The notes under the pieces were generated by a model. That model did no database searches and was not told the origin of the DNA. It saw only the letters and a list, made by a program, of their open reading frames with translations. From assembly GCA_963833505.1 (NCBI GenBank), contig CAWHYG010000007.1, positions 1,736,001 to 1,800,000 of the forward strand: DNA of 64,000 bases. The letters are read 5' to 3'. Below are positions 49,780-59,026 of the stretch, one piece after another. The DNA is from CAWHYG01 sp963833505 (GTDB lineage Bacteria > Eisenbacteria > RBG-16-71-46 > CAIMUX01). The translations under genes were made by a program, and so were the position numbers. The stretch's first letter is position 1. The number at the start of each line of letters is the position of its first letter.

Positions 49780-50739
49780 CTAGTGGTACTGATTCTTGAT
49801 GCCACCCCAGGTGGTCACCTTGATCGGAACCGGCTTGCACGGATTCGGACTGCAGGTCGTGTTGTCGCCCATGTACTGGCCCTGGCACCCGGCCTGGGTC
49901 GTAATGACGCAGTTGCCGTTCGGGAGACAGCAGGCGCCCTCGGCGGCCAGCGCCTCGATGATCATGTTGTCCCACGCGGTCGAGTTTCCGGGCGTGGCGC
50001 CGCCGGCGAAGAACCGGAACGCGGTGGGCATGCCGCAAGGATTGGCGCCGCCGCACAGGTACCATCCGGTCGGGTCATAGACCGTCTCGTTGCCACCGGA
50101 AAGATCCCGGATGCCGACCTCGGTGATCTGGTTGGTGACCAGGTCAACGTTGGTGCGGCAGCGGTACCAGTGGTTCGGAAGCAGGTTGCTCCAGGCCGGT
50201 CCCGGAGGCGTGCCCGGGATCGGGAACTGGTTGCCGTTCACGTCGTACGGAACGTAGGTCGAGTTGATCGCGACGGGGCTGTTCGGATCGACCCAGGTGA
50301 ACAGGTTGATGTGGGCCGTGTTCGTCCCCTCGCGCACCGAGAAGCTCCCCAGGTTGTTCGTCCCGGGAGGCGCTCCGGAGTAGAGCCCGCAGAAGTCGTA
50401 CCAGAACACCCATTGGCCGGATGTGAAGGTCACATCCCGCTGGGCGCGCGCGTAGGTCACGCCGCCGTCCCCGGGACCGGTGCCGGCGATGAACTGGCTG
50501 CCTCCTTCGGGATTCTGGGCGATTCCAAGCACGTTGTTCGTGTAGGTGTACACAAAGAAGTCGGTGTCACCCGTGGCATCGGGGAGGTAGTAGCCATCCT
50601 GGCCCGTGAGCTTCACACCTGAGGAAGACCCGTTCAACCCCTCGAAGTCCTGGGAGTACAACTGGGCTTGCGCGGCCAGCGGCAAGGCCAGGGCACCCAG
50701 GAAGAGAAGCGCGATCAATACATTGACAGTTCTCCTCAT
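49780..50739 (-). CDS. secreted Cys-module protein
   Basis: 319 aa with signal peptide RRTVNVLIALLFLGALALPLAAQAQ. Of the two adjacent ATG codons the second (50739) sits five bases from AGGAGG and is preferred. Mature part begins LYSQDFEGLNG, a jelly-roll-like beta domain (concanavalin-like, FWYDFCGLYSG, NHWYRCRTNVDL). The end is one ACCLPNGNCVITTQAGC...CSPNPC module, as in the truncated protein at 1841-2692. The C-terminus VPIKVTTWGGIKNQYH may be a short sorting tail. Function unknown; extracellular or outer-surface location likely. Confidence 0.75.
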   Translation of the reverse strand: MRRTVNVLIALLFLGALALPLAAQAQLYSQDFEGLNGSSSGVKLTGQDGYYLPDATGDTDFFVYTYTNNVLGIAQNPEGGSQFIAGTGPGDGGVTYARAQRDVTFTSGQWVFWYDFCGLYSGAPPGTNNLGSFSVREGTNTAHINLFTWVDPNSPVAINSTYVPYDVNGNQFPIPGTPPGPAWSNLLPNHWYRCRTNVDLVTNQITEVGIRDLSGGNETVYDPTGWYLCGGANPCGMPTAFRFFAGGATPGNSTAWDNMIIEALAAEGACCLPNGNCVITTQAGCQGQYMGDNTTCSPNPCKPVPIKVTTWGGIKNQYH

Positions 50740-50891
50740 CATCACCTCCTGAGCTTGATGATGGTCGGTCGGCCCGCTGGCATTGTGCCCGCAAGGCACA
50801 GCCGACGTCTCCGCCGAAAGCATGTCCGGACCGAAGTCGGCGCCTGACGCCGCAGAGGAACCCCGGAACCGGTCAGACCCCAGCAGGAGGC

Positions 50892-50920
50892 ATTGTAGCA
50901 CAAGCGCCAAGAGAAAGCAA
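50892..50920 (-). promoter_or_regulatory. sigma70-like promoter for the secreted protein
   Basis: Minus strand TTGCTT (50920-50915), 17-bp spacer, TACAAT (50897-50892) with an extended TG; leader ~145 nt to the ATG. Confidence 0.6.
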
Positions 50921-51067
50921 AGGCGCATCGGGCAGAGTCAGGCAGTTCGAGGATCTTGTCTCCCCGATGGCGGATGTAATTGAGATTGATCGCAAGTCAA
51001 GCCGTGCTCGCGGCCACGGTTTCCGACCCCTCGACCCCAAGGTGCGGCCCGGCGACGGCTGGGCATG

Positions 51068-51231
51068 AAACGGCCAGGACCGCACGACGCTTGAAGATGA
51101 AACGGATACGGCCGGCCGCACGACGTCTAAGCATGAGACGGCCAGGACCGCACGACGTTTGAAGATGACGCGACAGGGCAGAACGACGCCTGAACATGAG
51201 ACGGACGGGACCGCACGACGTTTGAGGGTCA
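51068..51231. repeat. five degenerate ~32-bp direct repeats
   Basis: Unit: agacggccaggaccgcacga followed by cgtttgaagatg. Copies begin at about 51068, 51100, 51136, 51168 and 51199, lengths 31-36 bp. Lies between the secreted-protein promoter and dnaB; the remaining bases to 51330 hold no gene. Confidence 0.7.
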
Positions 51232-51330
51232 GACGGTCGGCGACGGGCGCTGGTACCGCCTTGGCTTCGGGAGCGCCACGCTCTCGGGTCCCAGGCACAA
51301 CCGCCCGTGCGACCGGGCCCGGCGCGGAAA

Positions 51331-52713
51331 TCAGAACACGTCTTCTCTCTCTTCCTCGAGCGAGCCGAACCGCGCCAGCTCCGCCAGAAACGCCAGCTTC
51401 AGGCTGCCGGTTGGACCGTTCCGGTGCTTGCCGATGATGACTTCGGCCATGCCGCGAGCCTCTTCTTTGTTCGGGCGATAGAACTCCTCGCGGAAGATGA
51501 AGATGACGAGGTCGGCGTCCTGCTCGATGGCGCCCGATTCCCGGAGGTCGGAGAGCATCGGACGCTTGTCCTCGCGGGCTTCGACGGCGCGGGAGAGCTG
51601 GGAAAGCGCCACGACCGGAACGCTCAGCTCCTTGGCCAGGGCCTTCAAGGACCGCGAGATCTGGGAGATCTCCTGCTGGCGGCTCTCGGGATTCTGGTAG
51701 CCGCGCGCGAGCTGCAGATCGTCGACCACCATCAATCCCATGCCGACCTCGTTCTTGAGGCGGCGGGCCTTGGCCCGCATCTCCATCACGCTGATGGCCG
51801 GCGTGTCATCGATGTAGATGGGCGCCTGGGAGAGCGTTCCCGCTGCGTCGGTGAGCTGGGTCCATTCCTCCGGCCGCAGGTATCCCGTGCGCAGCCGGTG
51901 CGAAGGAATCCGCGACTGGGACGACAGGAGCCGCATCACGAGCTGCTCGCGGCTCATTTCCAGCGAGAAGATCCCGACCGGCACCTTCTCGCGCACCGCC
52001 ACGTACTCGGCGATGTTGAGCGCCAGGGAGGTCTTTCCCATCGACGGACGGCCCGCCACGACAATCAGATCCGAGCGCTGGAATCCCGCCGTCAGCTTGT
52101 CCAGATCATGGAATCCGGTGGCGACGCCCGTGACGGGGCGCTTGTTGTCGGCGACCTCCTGGATGATGTCGACCGCGCCGGGCAGAAGGCTCTTGAGCGG
52201 GACGAAGCCCCGCTTGAGGCGCGGGTCGTTGATCCCGAAGATCAGTTCCTCGGCCCGGTCGATGATCTGGCCGGAATCCTCGCTGGCCTCATAGCCCCTC
52301 TGGACGATCTCGGTCGCCACCTCGATGAGCTTGCGGAGCGTCGCCTTCTCGAGCACGAGATTGGCGTGGTACTCGACGTTGGCCGCGGTCGGCACCTGGT
52401 CGAGCAGGCGGGGCAGGAAGCTCGCGCCGCCGACCGAGTCGAGGTGGCCCCGTTTCCGCAGCTCCTCCGTGATCGTGATGAGGTCGGCCGATTCGTTCCT
52501 TTCGTAAAGGGCGCAGAGCGCCTCGAAGATCTTGCGGTGGGAATCGCGGTAGAAGCAGGAGGAGTCGAGGATCTCCGTGGCCTTCCCGATCGCCTCCTTC
52601 TCGAGCAGCATGGCTCCGAGGACGGACATCTCCGCTTCCAGCGCCTGCGGCGGCACCCGGCCCCCCGGGATCATGCGATCGACTTCCGTGTCCCTCTCGT
52701 CGAGTCTCGCCAT
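51331..52713 (-). CDS. dnaB: replicative DNA helicase DnaB
   Basis: 460 aa from ATG 52713, AGGAGA six bases upstream. N-terminal domain PPQALEAEMSVLGAMLL...; RecA-like domain with Walker A VAGRPSMGKTSLALNIA, FSLEMSREQLVMRLL, LSQLSRAVEAREDKRPMLSDLRESGAIEQDAD and the arginine finger region. Walker B is VVDDLQLARGY, where most DnaB proteins have DYLQLM; a normal acidic residue is kept but the Tyr is changed. Unwinds DNA at the fork. Preceded by the uracil-DNA glycosylase with a 95-bp gap. Confidence 0.95.
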   Translation of the reverse strand: MARLDERDTEVDRMIPGGRVPPQALEAEMSVLGAMLLEKEAIGKATEILDSSCFYRDSHRKIFEALCALYERNESADLITITEELRKRGHLDSVGGASFLPRLLDQVPTAANVEYHANLVLEKATLRKLIEVATEIVQRGYEASEDSGQIIDRAEELIFGINDPRLKRGFVPLKSLLPGAVDIIQEVADNKRPVTGVATGFHDLDKLTAGFQRSDLIVVAGRPSMGKTSLALNIAEYVAVREKVPVGIFSLEMSREQLVMRLLSSQSRIPSHRLRTGYLRPEEWTQLTDAAGTLSQAPIYIDDTPAISVMEMRAKARRLKNEVGMGLMVVDDLQLARGYQNPESRQQEISQISRSLKALAKELSVPVVALSQLSRAVEAREDKRPMLSDLRESGAIEQDADLVIFIFREEFYRPNKEEARGMAEVIIGKHRNGPTGSLKLAFLAELARFGSLEEEREDVF

Positions 52714-52808
52714 GTTGCTTCTCCTGTCGGACGCTCCGATGCGCCTCAAAGCCGAAGCGACCGCCGCGGGGACGGGCGACACCCGGCCCCGCCGCGGTCG
52801 CGGGCGTG

Positions 52809-53879
52809 TCACTCATCCAGGATCCGGCGGAGGAGCTGCACGTCTTCCCAGACCGTCGCCTTGAGGGCCGGGTTCCTGAGCAGCGCCGCCGGATGGTACG
52901 TGGGCAGGATCCGATATCCGCGATGGGTCGTGACCTGGCCTCGAAGCCGCCCGATGGGAGCCGTGCTTTCGAGCAGGGCCTGGGTGGCGAAGAGGCCGAG
53001 GGTGCAAATCACTTTGGGCTTCAGGATCTCGAGCTGGCGCTCGAGGTACGGCCAGCAGTGCGCGATCTCGTCGGGCGCGGGATTGCGATTCCCCGGGGGT
53101 CGGCACTTGAGGACGTTGCAGATGTAGACGTCTTCCCGGCGCAGCCCGATGGCGGCGATGATCCGGGTGAGAAGCTGGCCGGCGCGTCCGACGAAGGGAA
53201 TCCCCTGGGCGTCTTCATCCGCTCCCGGAGCCTCGCCGACGAAAACGAGCGGAACCCGCGCCGAGCCGGTTCCGAAAACGACGGTGTGCCGCGTACGGCA
53301 GAGATCGCAGGCGGTGCAGACGGATGCGACCCGGCCGAGATCCGCGAGCTGTTTCTGCCAGTCGGGATCGCGCCCGGCCGCCTCCGGCGGAGGCCCCCAC
53401 TCCGGAGCGTTGGCCGTTCGCGCAGTACGTTCGGATGCGCCGGCCGGAGATCGCGCGAAGATCATGGAGCCCGGCGCGAGCGAACCGGTGTCAGCCGCCG
53501 GCGGCGGCCCCGTCGAAGCGCCGCCCGTGTCCGCGGCCTCCATCCCGATGGACGATGCGACCCCGGAATGAGCGGCCGCGAGCGGCCGATGAACCGGCGC
53601 AACCGGCCGACGAGCTGGCGCGAGCGGCGCATCGGCCGATGAGACCGGCGCCCGGGCCGATGCGCCCGGTTGGCCAGTCGATGCGACTTGCGAACGAGCC
53701 GATGCGACCAGCGCCGCGGTTCCGGCAAACGCCTCCCGGGCGAGCTCGCGCAGATCGTCGGCCAGGAGCGGATCGAACCAGTAGCGCACGCCGCGGGCGC
53801 GATCCTCGCGGGCCAGGCGAAAGATCTCCCGGATCGCGATGAGACGCGAATCACCCTCACGGCTCTCGATCCGGTCCAT
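52809..53879 (-). CDS. uracil-DNA glycosylase, family 4/5-like (Fe-S)
   Basis: 356 aa with ATG 53879 (CGGGAG four bases upstream; an ATG six codons earlier is possible). Catalytic domain in the last ~190 residues: CTACDLC and a later Cys pair (YICNVLKCRPPGNRNP) for the Fe-S cluster, FVGEAPGADEDAQGIPFVGRAGQLL, and ILPTYHPAALLRNP at the end. Removes uracil from DNA. The N-terminal ~55 residues are a helical segment seen in such fusions. They are joined by an Ala/Pro-rich linker built of heptads. Overlaps or adjoins coaBC. Confidence 0.92.
   Translation of the reverse strand: MDRIESREGDSRLIAIREIFRLAREDRARGVRYWFDPLLADDLRELAREAFAGTAALVASARSQVASTGQPGASARAPVSSADAPLAPARRPVAPVHRPLAAAHSGVASSIGMEAADTGGASTGPPPAADTGSLAPGSMIFARSPAGASERTARTANAPEWGPPPEAAGRDPDWQKQLADLGRVASVCTACDLCRTRHTVVFGTGSARVPLVFVGEAPGADEDAQGIPFVGRAGQLLTRIIAAIGLRREDVYICNVLKCRPPGNRNPAPDEIAHCWPYLERQLEILKPKVICTLGLFATQALLESTAPIGRLRGQVTTHRGYRILPTYHPAALLRNPALKATVWEDVQLLRRILDE
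53570..53710. repeat. degenerate 21-bp tandem repeats inside the glycosylase gene
   Basis: About six copies of a (g)gccgatgcgaccggcgc-like unit encode heptads such as RAPVSSA, DAPLAPA, RRPVAPV, HRPLAAA. A minisatellite-derived linker. Confidence 0.6.
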
Positions 53880-53898
53880 GTTCTCCCGTCGATCCATT

Positions 53899-55326
53899 TC
53901 AGCGGCCCTGGCCCGGCTTGGATCCGCCCTTCGACTCCGGATCCCCGCCGGTTCTCGAAACGGATCCCGCGCCGGCACGCCCGGCAGCCGGAGCCCGGGC
54001 GGCTCGAAGCTGCGGCCCGATCGATTCGGCCCCGTCCTCCGCGCCGTTCCCTTGCTCGAGCAGGTTCTCGGCCCGGAGGAGGATCTCTCCGCCGACCGCG
54101 TACTTGCTGATGAGCGGCAGCGACTCCGCCCGGCTGTCCGCAAAAAGAAAGGTCACCTCGTTCGTGGCCGAACCGAACTCCGAGCCGGCGCGAAGCGGGT
54201 TGTTGACCACGATGAAGTCGCATCCCTTGGATTCGAGCTTCCGCCGGGCACGATCCAACGGGTCGGAGGTCTCGAGCGCGAATCCCACCGTGACCATCCC
54301 CTTCCTCAGACCCCGAAGGGACGCGAGAATGTCCGGATTGGGAACCAGGCCCAGCGTGAGCCCGGCCTGTCCGCTCGCGATCTTGTCCGGCACGGGATCC
54401 GCCGCGCGGTAGTCGGCGATGGCGGCGGCCATGACCAGGATCTCCCGCGTGGAGTGGAGACGCAGCACCTCCCGCGACATCTCCTCCGCCGTGCGGACCC
54501 GGACCACCTGCACTCCTCCGGGAGGATCCTCCGCGGTGAGGCCGGCGATCAGGGTGACGGAATAGCCGAGGTCGCGGGCCGCCTCGGCCACGGCAAAACC
54601 CATCCGCCCGCTCGACCGGTTGGACAGGAACCGCACCGGATCGATGGGCTCTTCGGTGCGGCCGGCGGTGACGAGGACCTGACGCCGGCTCGTTCCCGCC
54701 GCGAGCAGGTGGAAGATCTCGCCGGCGATCTCGCGCGGCTCCGCCATCCGGCCGGTCCCGACCTCGCCGCACGCCAGCTCGCCCGATCCCGGCTGGACGA
54801 AGTGATAGCCGCGCTCCAGCAGAAGCTGCACGTTGGCCCGGACGGCCGGGCTCTCCCACATGCGCGTGTTCATGGCCGGCGCGAAGAGCACCGGTGCGGA
54901 GGACGCCATGATCGCGGTCGACAGCGGGTCGTCGGCGATCCCGGCCGCGACCTTGCCCAGGATGTTGCCCGAAGCCGGCGCGACGACGATGAGCCCGGAT
55001 TCGCGGCTGACCTGGATGTGGCGGATGCCGGGCTCGGGAAGCGCCGCCGGGCCGCCTCCGGACGGCGCCGGATCGAAGACCGAGCTGTCCTCGGTCTGGC
55101 CCCAGCGCAGGTAGGGTCCGCCCGAGGAATCGGCGAACATGTCAGTCGTGACCGGATTCCCGGAGAGCGTGCCGAAGGTGAGCGGGGTGACGAACTCGGC
55201 GCCGACCCGGGTCAGGATCACGTGCACCTCGATCCCCCCCTTGCGCAGAAGCCGGATCAGCTCGGCCGCCTTGTAGGCCGCGATCGAGCCGGTCACACCG
55301 AGCACGACCCGTCTCGGAACGTTCAT
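53899..55326 (-). CDS. coaBC: phosphopantothenoylcysteine decarboxylase/synthetase
   Basis: 475 aa bifunctional flavoprotein joining cysteine to phosphopantothenate (CoaB) and decarboxylating it (CoaC). CoaC part: VLGVTGSIAAYKAAELIRLL (FMN), catalytic His in RHIQVSRES, APAMNTRMWE, GELACGEVGTGRM. CoaB part from ~residue 200: VLVTAGRTEEPIDPVRFLSNRSSGRMG, VVRVRTAEEM, AAIADYRAA, KIASGQ and VVNNPLR. An unusual ~25-residue Pro/Gly-rich insertion precedes the catalytic His. The last ~50 residues are disordered. Four bases after gmk, directly followed by the glycosylase. Confidence 0.95.
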   Translation of the reverse strand: MNVPRRVVLGVTGSIAAYKAAELIRLLRKGGIEVHVILTRVGAEFVTPLTFGTLSGNPVTTDMFADSSGGPYLRWGQTEDSSVFDPAPSGGGPAALPEPGIRHIQVSRESGLIVVAPASGNILGKVAAGIADDPLSTAIMASSAPVLFAPAMNTRMWESPAVRANVQLLLERGYHFVQPGSGELACGEVGTGRMAEPREIAGEIFHLLAAGTSRRQVLVTAGRTEEPIDPVRFLSNRSSGRMGFAVAEAARDLGYSVTLIAGLTAEDPPGGVQVVRVRTAEEMSREVLRLHSTREILVMAAAIADYRAADPVPDKIASGQAGLTLGLVPNPDILASLRGLRKGMVTVGFALETSDPLDRARRKLESKGCDFIVVNNPLRAGSEFGSATNEVTFLFADSRAESLPLISKYAVGGEILLRAENLLEQGNGAEDGAESIGPQLRAARAPAAGRAGAGSVSRTGGDPESKGGSKPGQGR

Positions 55327-55330
55327 CGCC

Positions 55331-55996
55331 TCATCCTTCCCGCGGCGGCGCGCCGCTCGAAGGGCCCTGGGGGATCGCCCCGGCCGATCCCGGCGCGGGC
55401 AGCCGCCGAGACACCCGCGTGCGTTCCGCCCGCACCACGGAGATCAGCTCCGAGGCCGCGTCCTCCAGAACCTCGTTCACGATCACGCTGTCGTACTGCG
55501 GGAGCATTTCGATCTCCTCGGCGGCCCTCCGGAGGCGGCGTTCGATCTCTTCCCGCGAATCGGCCCCGCGGCGGATCAACCGCTGCTCCAGCACCGCGAG
55601 GGACGGCGGCAGCACAAACACCAGGAGGCTCTCCGGATACGCCTTCCGGAGGTGCAGCCCTCCCTGCACGTCGATGTTGAGGACCACCGAGAATCCTTCC
55701 CGCAACTTCTGATCCAGACGGGCCCGGGGAGTCCCATAGAAGTGCCCGTGGACCTCGGCCCACTCGACCAGGCGGCCGGCGCGCCTTTCCGCCTCGAACG
55801 TCTCCGCGCTGTGGAAGCAGTAGCTTTCGCCGTCCCGTTCCCCGTCCCGCGGCGGGCGGGTCGTGGCCGAGACGGAGAGCGCCGTCCAGGGGAGAGCAGT
55901 CGAGACCTTCGCGCACAACACCGTCTTGCCGGCGCCCGAGGGTCCCGACACCACGATAGGAAAAGCCGGAGTTCGGAGCTGAGGCGTCCATTCCAT
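55331..55996 (-). CDS. gmk: guanylate kinase
   Basis: 221 aa; GMP to GDP. P-loop VVSGPSGAGKTVL, GMP-binding SVSATTRPPRDGERDGESYCF, VEWAEVHGHFYGTP, LNIDVQGGLHLRKAYPESLLVFVLPPS and lid RRGADSREEIERRL. Tail of ~20 disordered residues. ATG 55996. In the common order yicC-gmk-coaBC; rpoZ, usually between gmk and coaBC, is absent here. Confidence 0.96.
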   Translation of the reverse strand: MEWTPQLRTPAFPIVVSGPSGAGKTVLCAKVSTALPWTALSVSATTRPPRDGERDGESYCFHSAETFEAERRAGRLVEWAEVHGHFYGTPRARLDQKLREGFSVVLNIDVQGGLHLRKAYPESLLVFVLPPSLAVLEQRLIRRGADSREEIERRLRRAAEEIEMLPQYDSVIVNEVLEDAASELISVVRAERTRVSRRLPAPGSAGAIPQGPSSGAPPREG

Positions 55997-56044
55997 CGGT
56001 CGAGCTCTCTGCCGCCGGAGGCGGCGGCTGGCGGCCCCGGTCGG

Positions 56045-56923
56045 CTACTCGAAGTTCTGCACCTGTTCGCGGATCTTCTCGATCTCTTCCTTGAGGCTGA
56101 TCACCTCGCGGGCGATGCCCACGTCCTGGGCCTTCGACCCGATCGTGTTGGCCTCCCGGTTCATTTCCTGAAGCAGGAAGTTCAGCTTGCGGCCGGCAGC
56201 CTCAGGCGCGGCGATCAGCTCCCGGAACATCTGGAGATGGGAGCGGAGGCGGACGCATTCCTCGGTGCAATCGGTCCGGTCCGCGAAGAGAACGATCTCG
56301 GTCTCGAGCCGGTTGCGATTGTACTCGAGGTCCTGGCCCGCCTCGAGCAGCCGGTCGTGGAGGCGCCCGCGCAGGCCCGCGATCATGTCAGGCACCCGCT
56401 GCTCGACCCGGTCGATCGCCTCGGACATCCCCCGCAGGCGCTCGAGGAGATCCTTCGACAGAGTCTCCCCCTCGCCCCGTTTCATGGTGAGAATGTCCGC
56501 GATGGCCTGAGCGAGGACCGGCTCCAGCAGACGCCAGCCCTCATCCTCGTCCTGGTCCTCGTGCTCCCAGGTCAGGACATCGGGCAGGGCGAGAAAGGCG
56601 GCGAGGTCGATGTCCCCGCTCAACCCGTAGGCGGACTTCAACTCCATCAGGACGGCGTGGTAGCGCGCGGCCGCTTCGCGATTCAGGCCGAGGCGCCCCG
56701 CCTGCAGATCTTCTCCGTCGAGCGAGACCGTCACGTAGACCTTGCCCCGGGCCAGGCGTTCCTGGACCTTCTCCCGGACCCGGCCCTCCAGGGCGGAAAG
56801 CCCTTTGGGAAGCCGCACGGAGATCTCGCTGAATCGATGGTTGACGGATCGGATCTCGACCTTGAGGGTACCCTCGGCCGTCCGCCCGATCCCTTGACCG
56901 TAGCCTGTCATGCTGAGCAGCAT
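56045..56923 (-). CDS. yicC: YicC-family endoribonuclease-like protein
   Basis: 292 aa from ATG 56923, GGAGGGG five bases upstream. Begins MLLSMTGYGQG, followed by VEIRSVNHRFSEISVRLP; C-terminal KLNFLLQEMNREANTIGSKAQD and a helical end, the two conserved blocks of the family (YicC_N and DUF1732). E. coli YicC promotes degradation of the small RNA RyhB. 48 nt before gmk. Leads the yicC-gmk-coaBC-udg run. Confidence 0.94.
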   Translation of the reverse strand: MLLSMTGYGQGIGRTAEGTLKVEIRSVNHRFSEISVRLPKGLSALEGRVREKVQERLARGKVYVTVSLDGEDLQAGRLGLNREAAARYHAVLMELKSAYGLSGDIDLAAFLALPDVLTWEHEDQDEDEGWRLLEPVLAQAIADILTMKRGEGETLSKDLLERLRGMSEAIDRVEQRVPDMIAGLRGRLHDRLLEAGQDLEYNRNRLETEIVLFADRTDCTEECVRLRSHLQMFRELIAAPEAAGRKLNFLLQEMNREANTIGSKAQDVGIAREVISLKEEIEKIREQVQNFE

Positions 56924-57213
56924 CGTTCCCCTCCAAGGGACGTCACCGTACAACGAGGGCCGGGAGCCGGTCAATCGCCCTCGGACGGTTCCGCGCGGAA
57001 CCCTGCAAACGCCGGGTCTCGCCCTGCTCCGGCGCCGCCGGCCCGAGCGCCGGGAGTCGACGGCGCGTCACGACTTCCATGGGTGGGGGAACCTGCCCCA
57101 TGATCTCCGGCCGCCCGGGAACCTGCCGGTAGGATCCGGGGTTTGTCGCGCCGTGCGCCCCGATCTGCCCCCAACCGCACAGGGGCGTGCGGGTGACAAC
57201 CGGACCCGAGAGG
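56924..57213. other. divergent intergenic region
   Basis: GC-rich, without a gene. A minus-strand TTGACC (56974-56969) with a poor TGTACG 16 bp on might serve yicC. Repeated 'ggggaacctgcc/gggaacctgccggt' near 57083 and 57117 is the only other pattern. Confidence 0.4.
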
Positions 57214-57242
57214 TTGACGCATCCCGCGGCCGTTCCTAGACT
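57214..57242 (+). promoter_or_regulatory. sigma70-like promoter of the gldA-F-G-like operon
   Basis: TTGACG, 17-bp spacer, TAGACT; leader ~115 nt to the ATG at 57365. Confidence 0.55.
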
Positions 57243-57364
57243 CTGGAACCGCCGACGGCAAGATTGCGCCGGCGTCTCCGGTCTGGCTTTTTGTGACACC
57301 GGAACGGTCCATCCGGAGTTCTGCGAGCCGGCCGCCCAGGCCGTCCAGCACAAAGAGAGGCAAA

Positions 57365-58309
57365 ATGATCGAGGTACGGAATCTGACCAGGCGTTTTGGT
57401 CCGACCGTCGCCGTGGACGACGTCTCCTTCGACGTCCCCCAAGGGGAGGTCGTGGGCTTTCTCGGCCCGAACGGCGCGGGAAAGACGACCACGATGCGGA
57501 TCCTGACCTGCTACCTGCCGGCGGACGTCGGGACCGTCAACGTGGCGGGATTCGACACCTTCGAGAATCCCGTGGAGGTCCGGCGCCGCATCGGCTATCT
57601 GCCGGAAAGCGCGCCCCTCTACCTGGACATGGGGGTCATCGAGTATCTCCAGTTCGTGGCCGGCATGCGGGGAATCCCGCCCGTCGACCAGAGCCGGAAG
57701 ATCCGCGACATGGTGGAGATCTGCGGACTCGGTCCGATGTTGCACAAGGACGCGGGCCAGCTCTCCAAGGGCTACCGCCAGCGCCTCGGGCTGGCCGCCA
57801 CTCTGATCCACGATCCCGAGGTCCTGGTGCTGGATGAGCCGACCTCCGGGCTCGACCCCAGCCAGATCATCGAGATCCGCGAGCTGATCAAAGAGATCGG
57901 CCATCAGAAGACGGTCATCCTGTCCACCCACATCCTTCCGGAGGTCGAGGCCACCTGCAGCCGGGTCCTCATCATCAGCAACGGCAAGATCGTGGCCAGC
58001 GGCACGACCGAAGACCTGACCCGGATCGCGGCCGGGCGCTCGACCACGCAGATCACGGTCAAGGCTCCGCCCGAGAAGGTCGAGCCGGGGCTCCGGTCCC
58101 TCGAAACGGTCGAGACGGTTCGCCTGCTCGACGCCCCCAAGCCCGGGACGAGCCGGTTCGAGGTCGTCAGCCGGAGCGACGGGGAGATCGAGGAGGCGCT
58201 TTTCGGACTGGCGGTGCGAAGCGGTTGGGTGTTGACCGAGCTGCGGTCGAGCAGCCTGAGCCTCGAACAGGTGTTTCTGCAGCTCACCACGGGGGAGAAG
58301 CACGCATGA
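57365..58309 (+). CDS. ABC transporter ATP-binding protein, GldA-like
   Basis: 314 aa with ATG after GAGAGG. Walker A GFLGPNGAGKTTTMRIL, RIGYLPESAPLY (typical of GldA/NosF-like), signature LSKGYRQRLGLAATL, Walker B VLVLDEPTSGLDP, STHILPEVEATC. The C-terminal ~90 residues form the usual DUF4162-type extension. Overlaps the permease gene by 4 bp. Four-gene set ABC-permease-GldG-DUF4340 is common in many bacteria and is not restricted to gliding; substrate unknown. Confidence 0.92.
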   Translation: MIEVRNLTRRFGPTVAVDDVSFDVPQGEVVGFLGPNGAGKTTTMRILTCYLPADVGTVNVAGFDTFENPVEVRRRIGYLPESAPLYLDMGVIEYLQFVAGMRGIPPVDQSRKIRDMVEICGLGPMLHKDAGQLSKGYRQRLGLAATLIHDPEVLVLDEPTSGLDPSQIIEIRELIKEIGHQKTVILSTHILPEVEATCSRVLIISNGKIVASGTTEDLTRIAAGRSTTQITVKAPPEKVEPGLRSLETVETVRLLDAPKPGTSRFEVVSRSDGEIEEALFGLAVRSGWVLTELRSSSLSLEQVFLQLTTGEKHA

Positions 58310-59022
58310 CATCCGTCTGGACCATCGGCAAGAAGGAATTCCGGAGCTACTTCCAGTCGCCCATCGCCTACATCTTCATCACCGTCTTCCTCGTCCTGAC
58401 CCAGTGGATCTTCTTCCGCGGCTTCTTCCTCATCGGACAGGCGACCATGCGCGACTACTTCACGCTCGTCCCGCTCGTCTTTCTGCTCTTCGTGCCCGCC
58501 GCCAGCATGCGGCTGTGGGCGGAGGAACGGAAGCTCGGCACCCTGGAGCTGCTCCTCACCTTTCCGGTCAAGGACTGGGAGGCGGTCGTCGGGAAATACA
58601 TCGCCTCCTTCGCCTTCCTGGCCGTCGTCCTGCTTTTGACCCTCCCTTTGACCATCACCGTGGCCGCCCTGGGCCATCCGGACGGAGGCGCCGTGTTCGG
58701 GGGCTACGTTGGTGCGCTGCTTCTGGGCGGCGCCTACCTGGCCATCGGGATCTGGACCTCCGGGCTGACCCAGAACCAGATCGTCGCCTTCATCATCGCC
58801 CTGGCGCTCTGCTTCATCTTCTACATCATCGGCGATCCCATCGTCCTCTCCTCGGTCCCGCATTTCCTCGTCCCCTTCTTCGCCAATCTGAGCATGGGCT
58901 ACCACTTCGACTCGATCGGCCGGGGGGTGCTGGATTCGCGCGACATCATCTACTACCTGTCGGTGATCGTCTTCTTCCTTTTCCTCAACGTCCGGTCGGT
59001 GGAAAGCCGGAAGTGGAGTTGA
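58306..59022 (+). CDS. ABC transporter permease, GldF-like
   Basis: 238 aa, ABC2-type membrane protein of six helices. VWTIGKKEFRSYFQSPIAYIFITVFLVL at the start and PAASMRLWAEERKLGTLELLLTFPVKDWEAVVGKY, the cytoplasmic coupling segment that marks GldF/NosY-like permeases. Start ATG within the ATGA overlap with the ATPase. Four bases before the next gene. Confidence 0.92.
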   Translation: MTSVWTIGKKEFRSYFQSPIAYIFITVFLVLTQWIFFRGFFLIGQATMRDYFTLVPLVFLLFVPAASMRLWAEERKLGTLELLLTFPVKDWEAVVGKYIASFAFLAVVLLLTLPLTITVAALGHPDGGAVFGGYVGALLLGGAYLAIGIWTSGLTQNQIVAFIIALALCFIFYIIGDPIVLSSVPHFLVPFFANLSMGYHFDSIGRGVLDSRDIIYYLSVIVFFLFLNVRSVESRKWS

Positions 59023-59026
59023 TGCC

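Noticed and set aside
51068..51231. CRISPR array
   Set aside because: Repeats are degenerate and adjoin each other without spacers.
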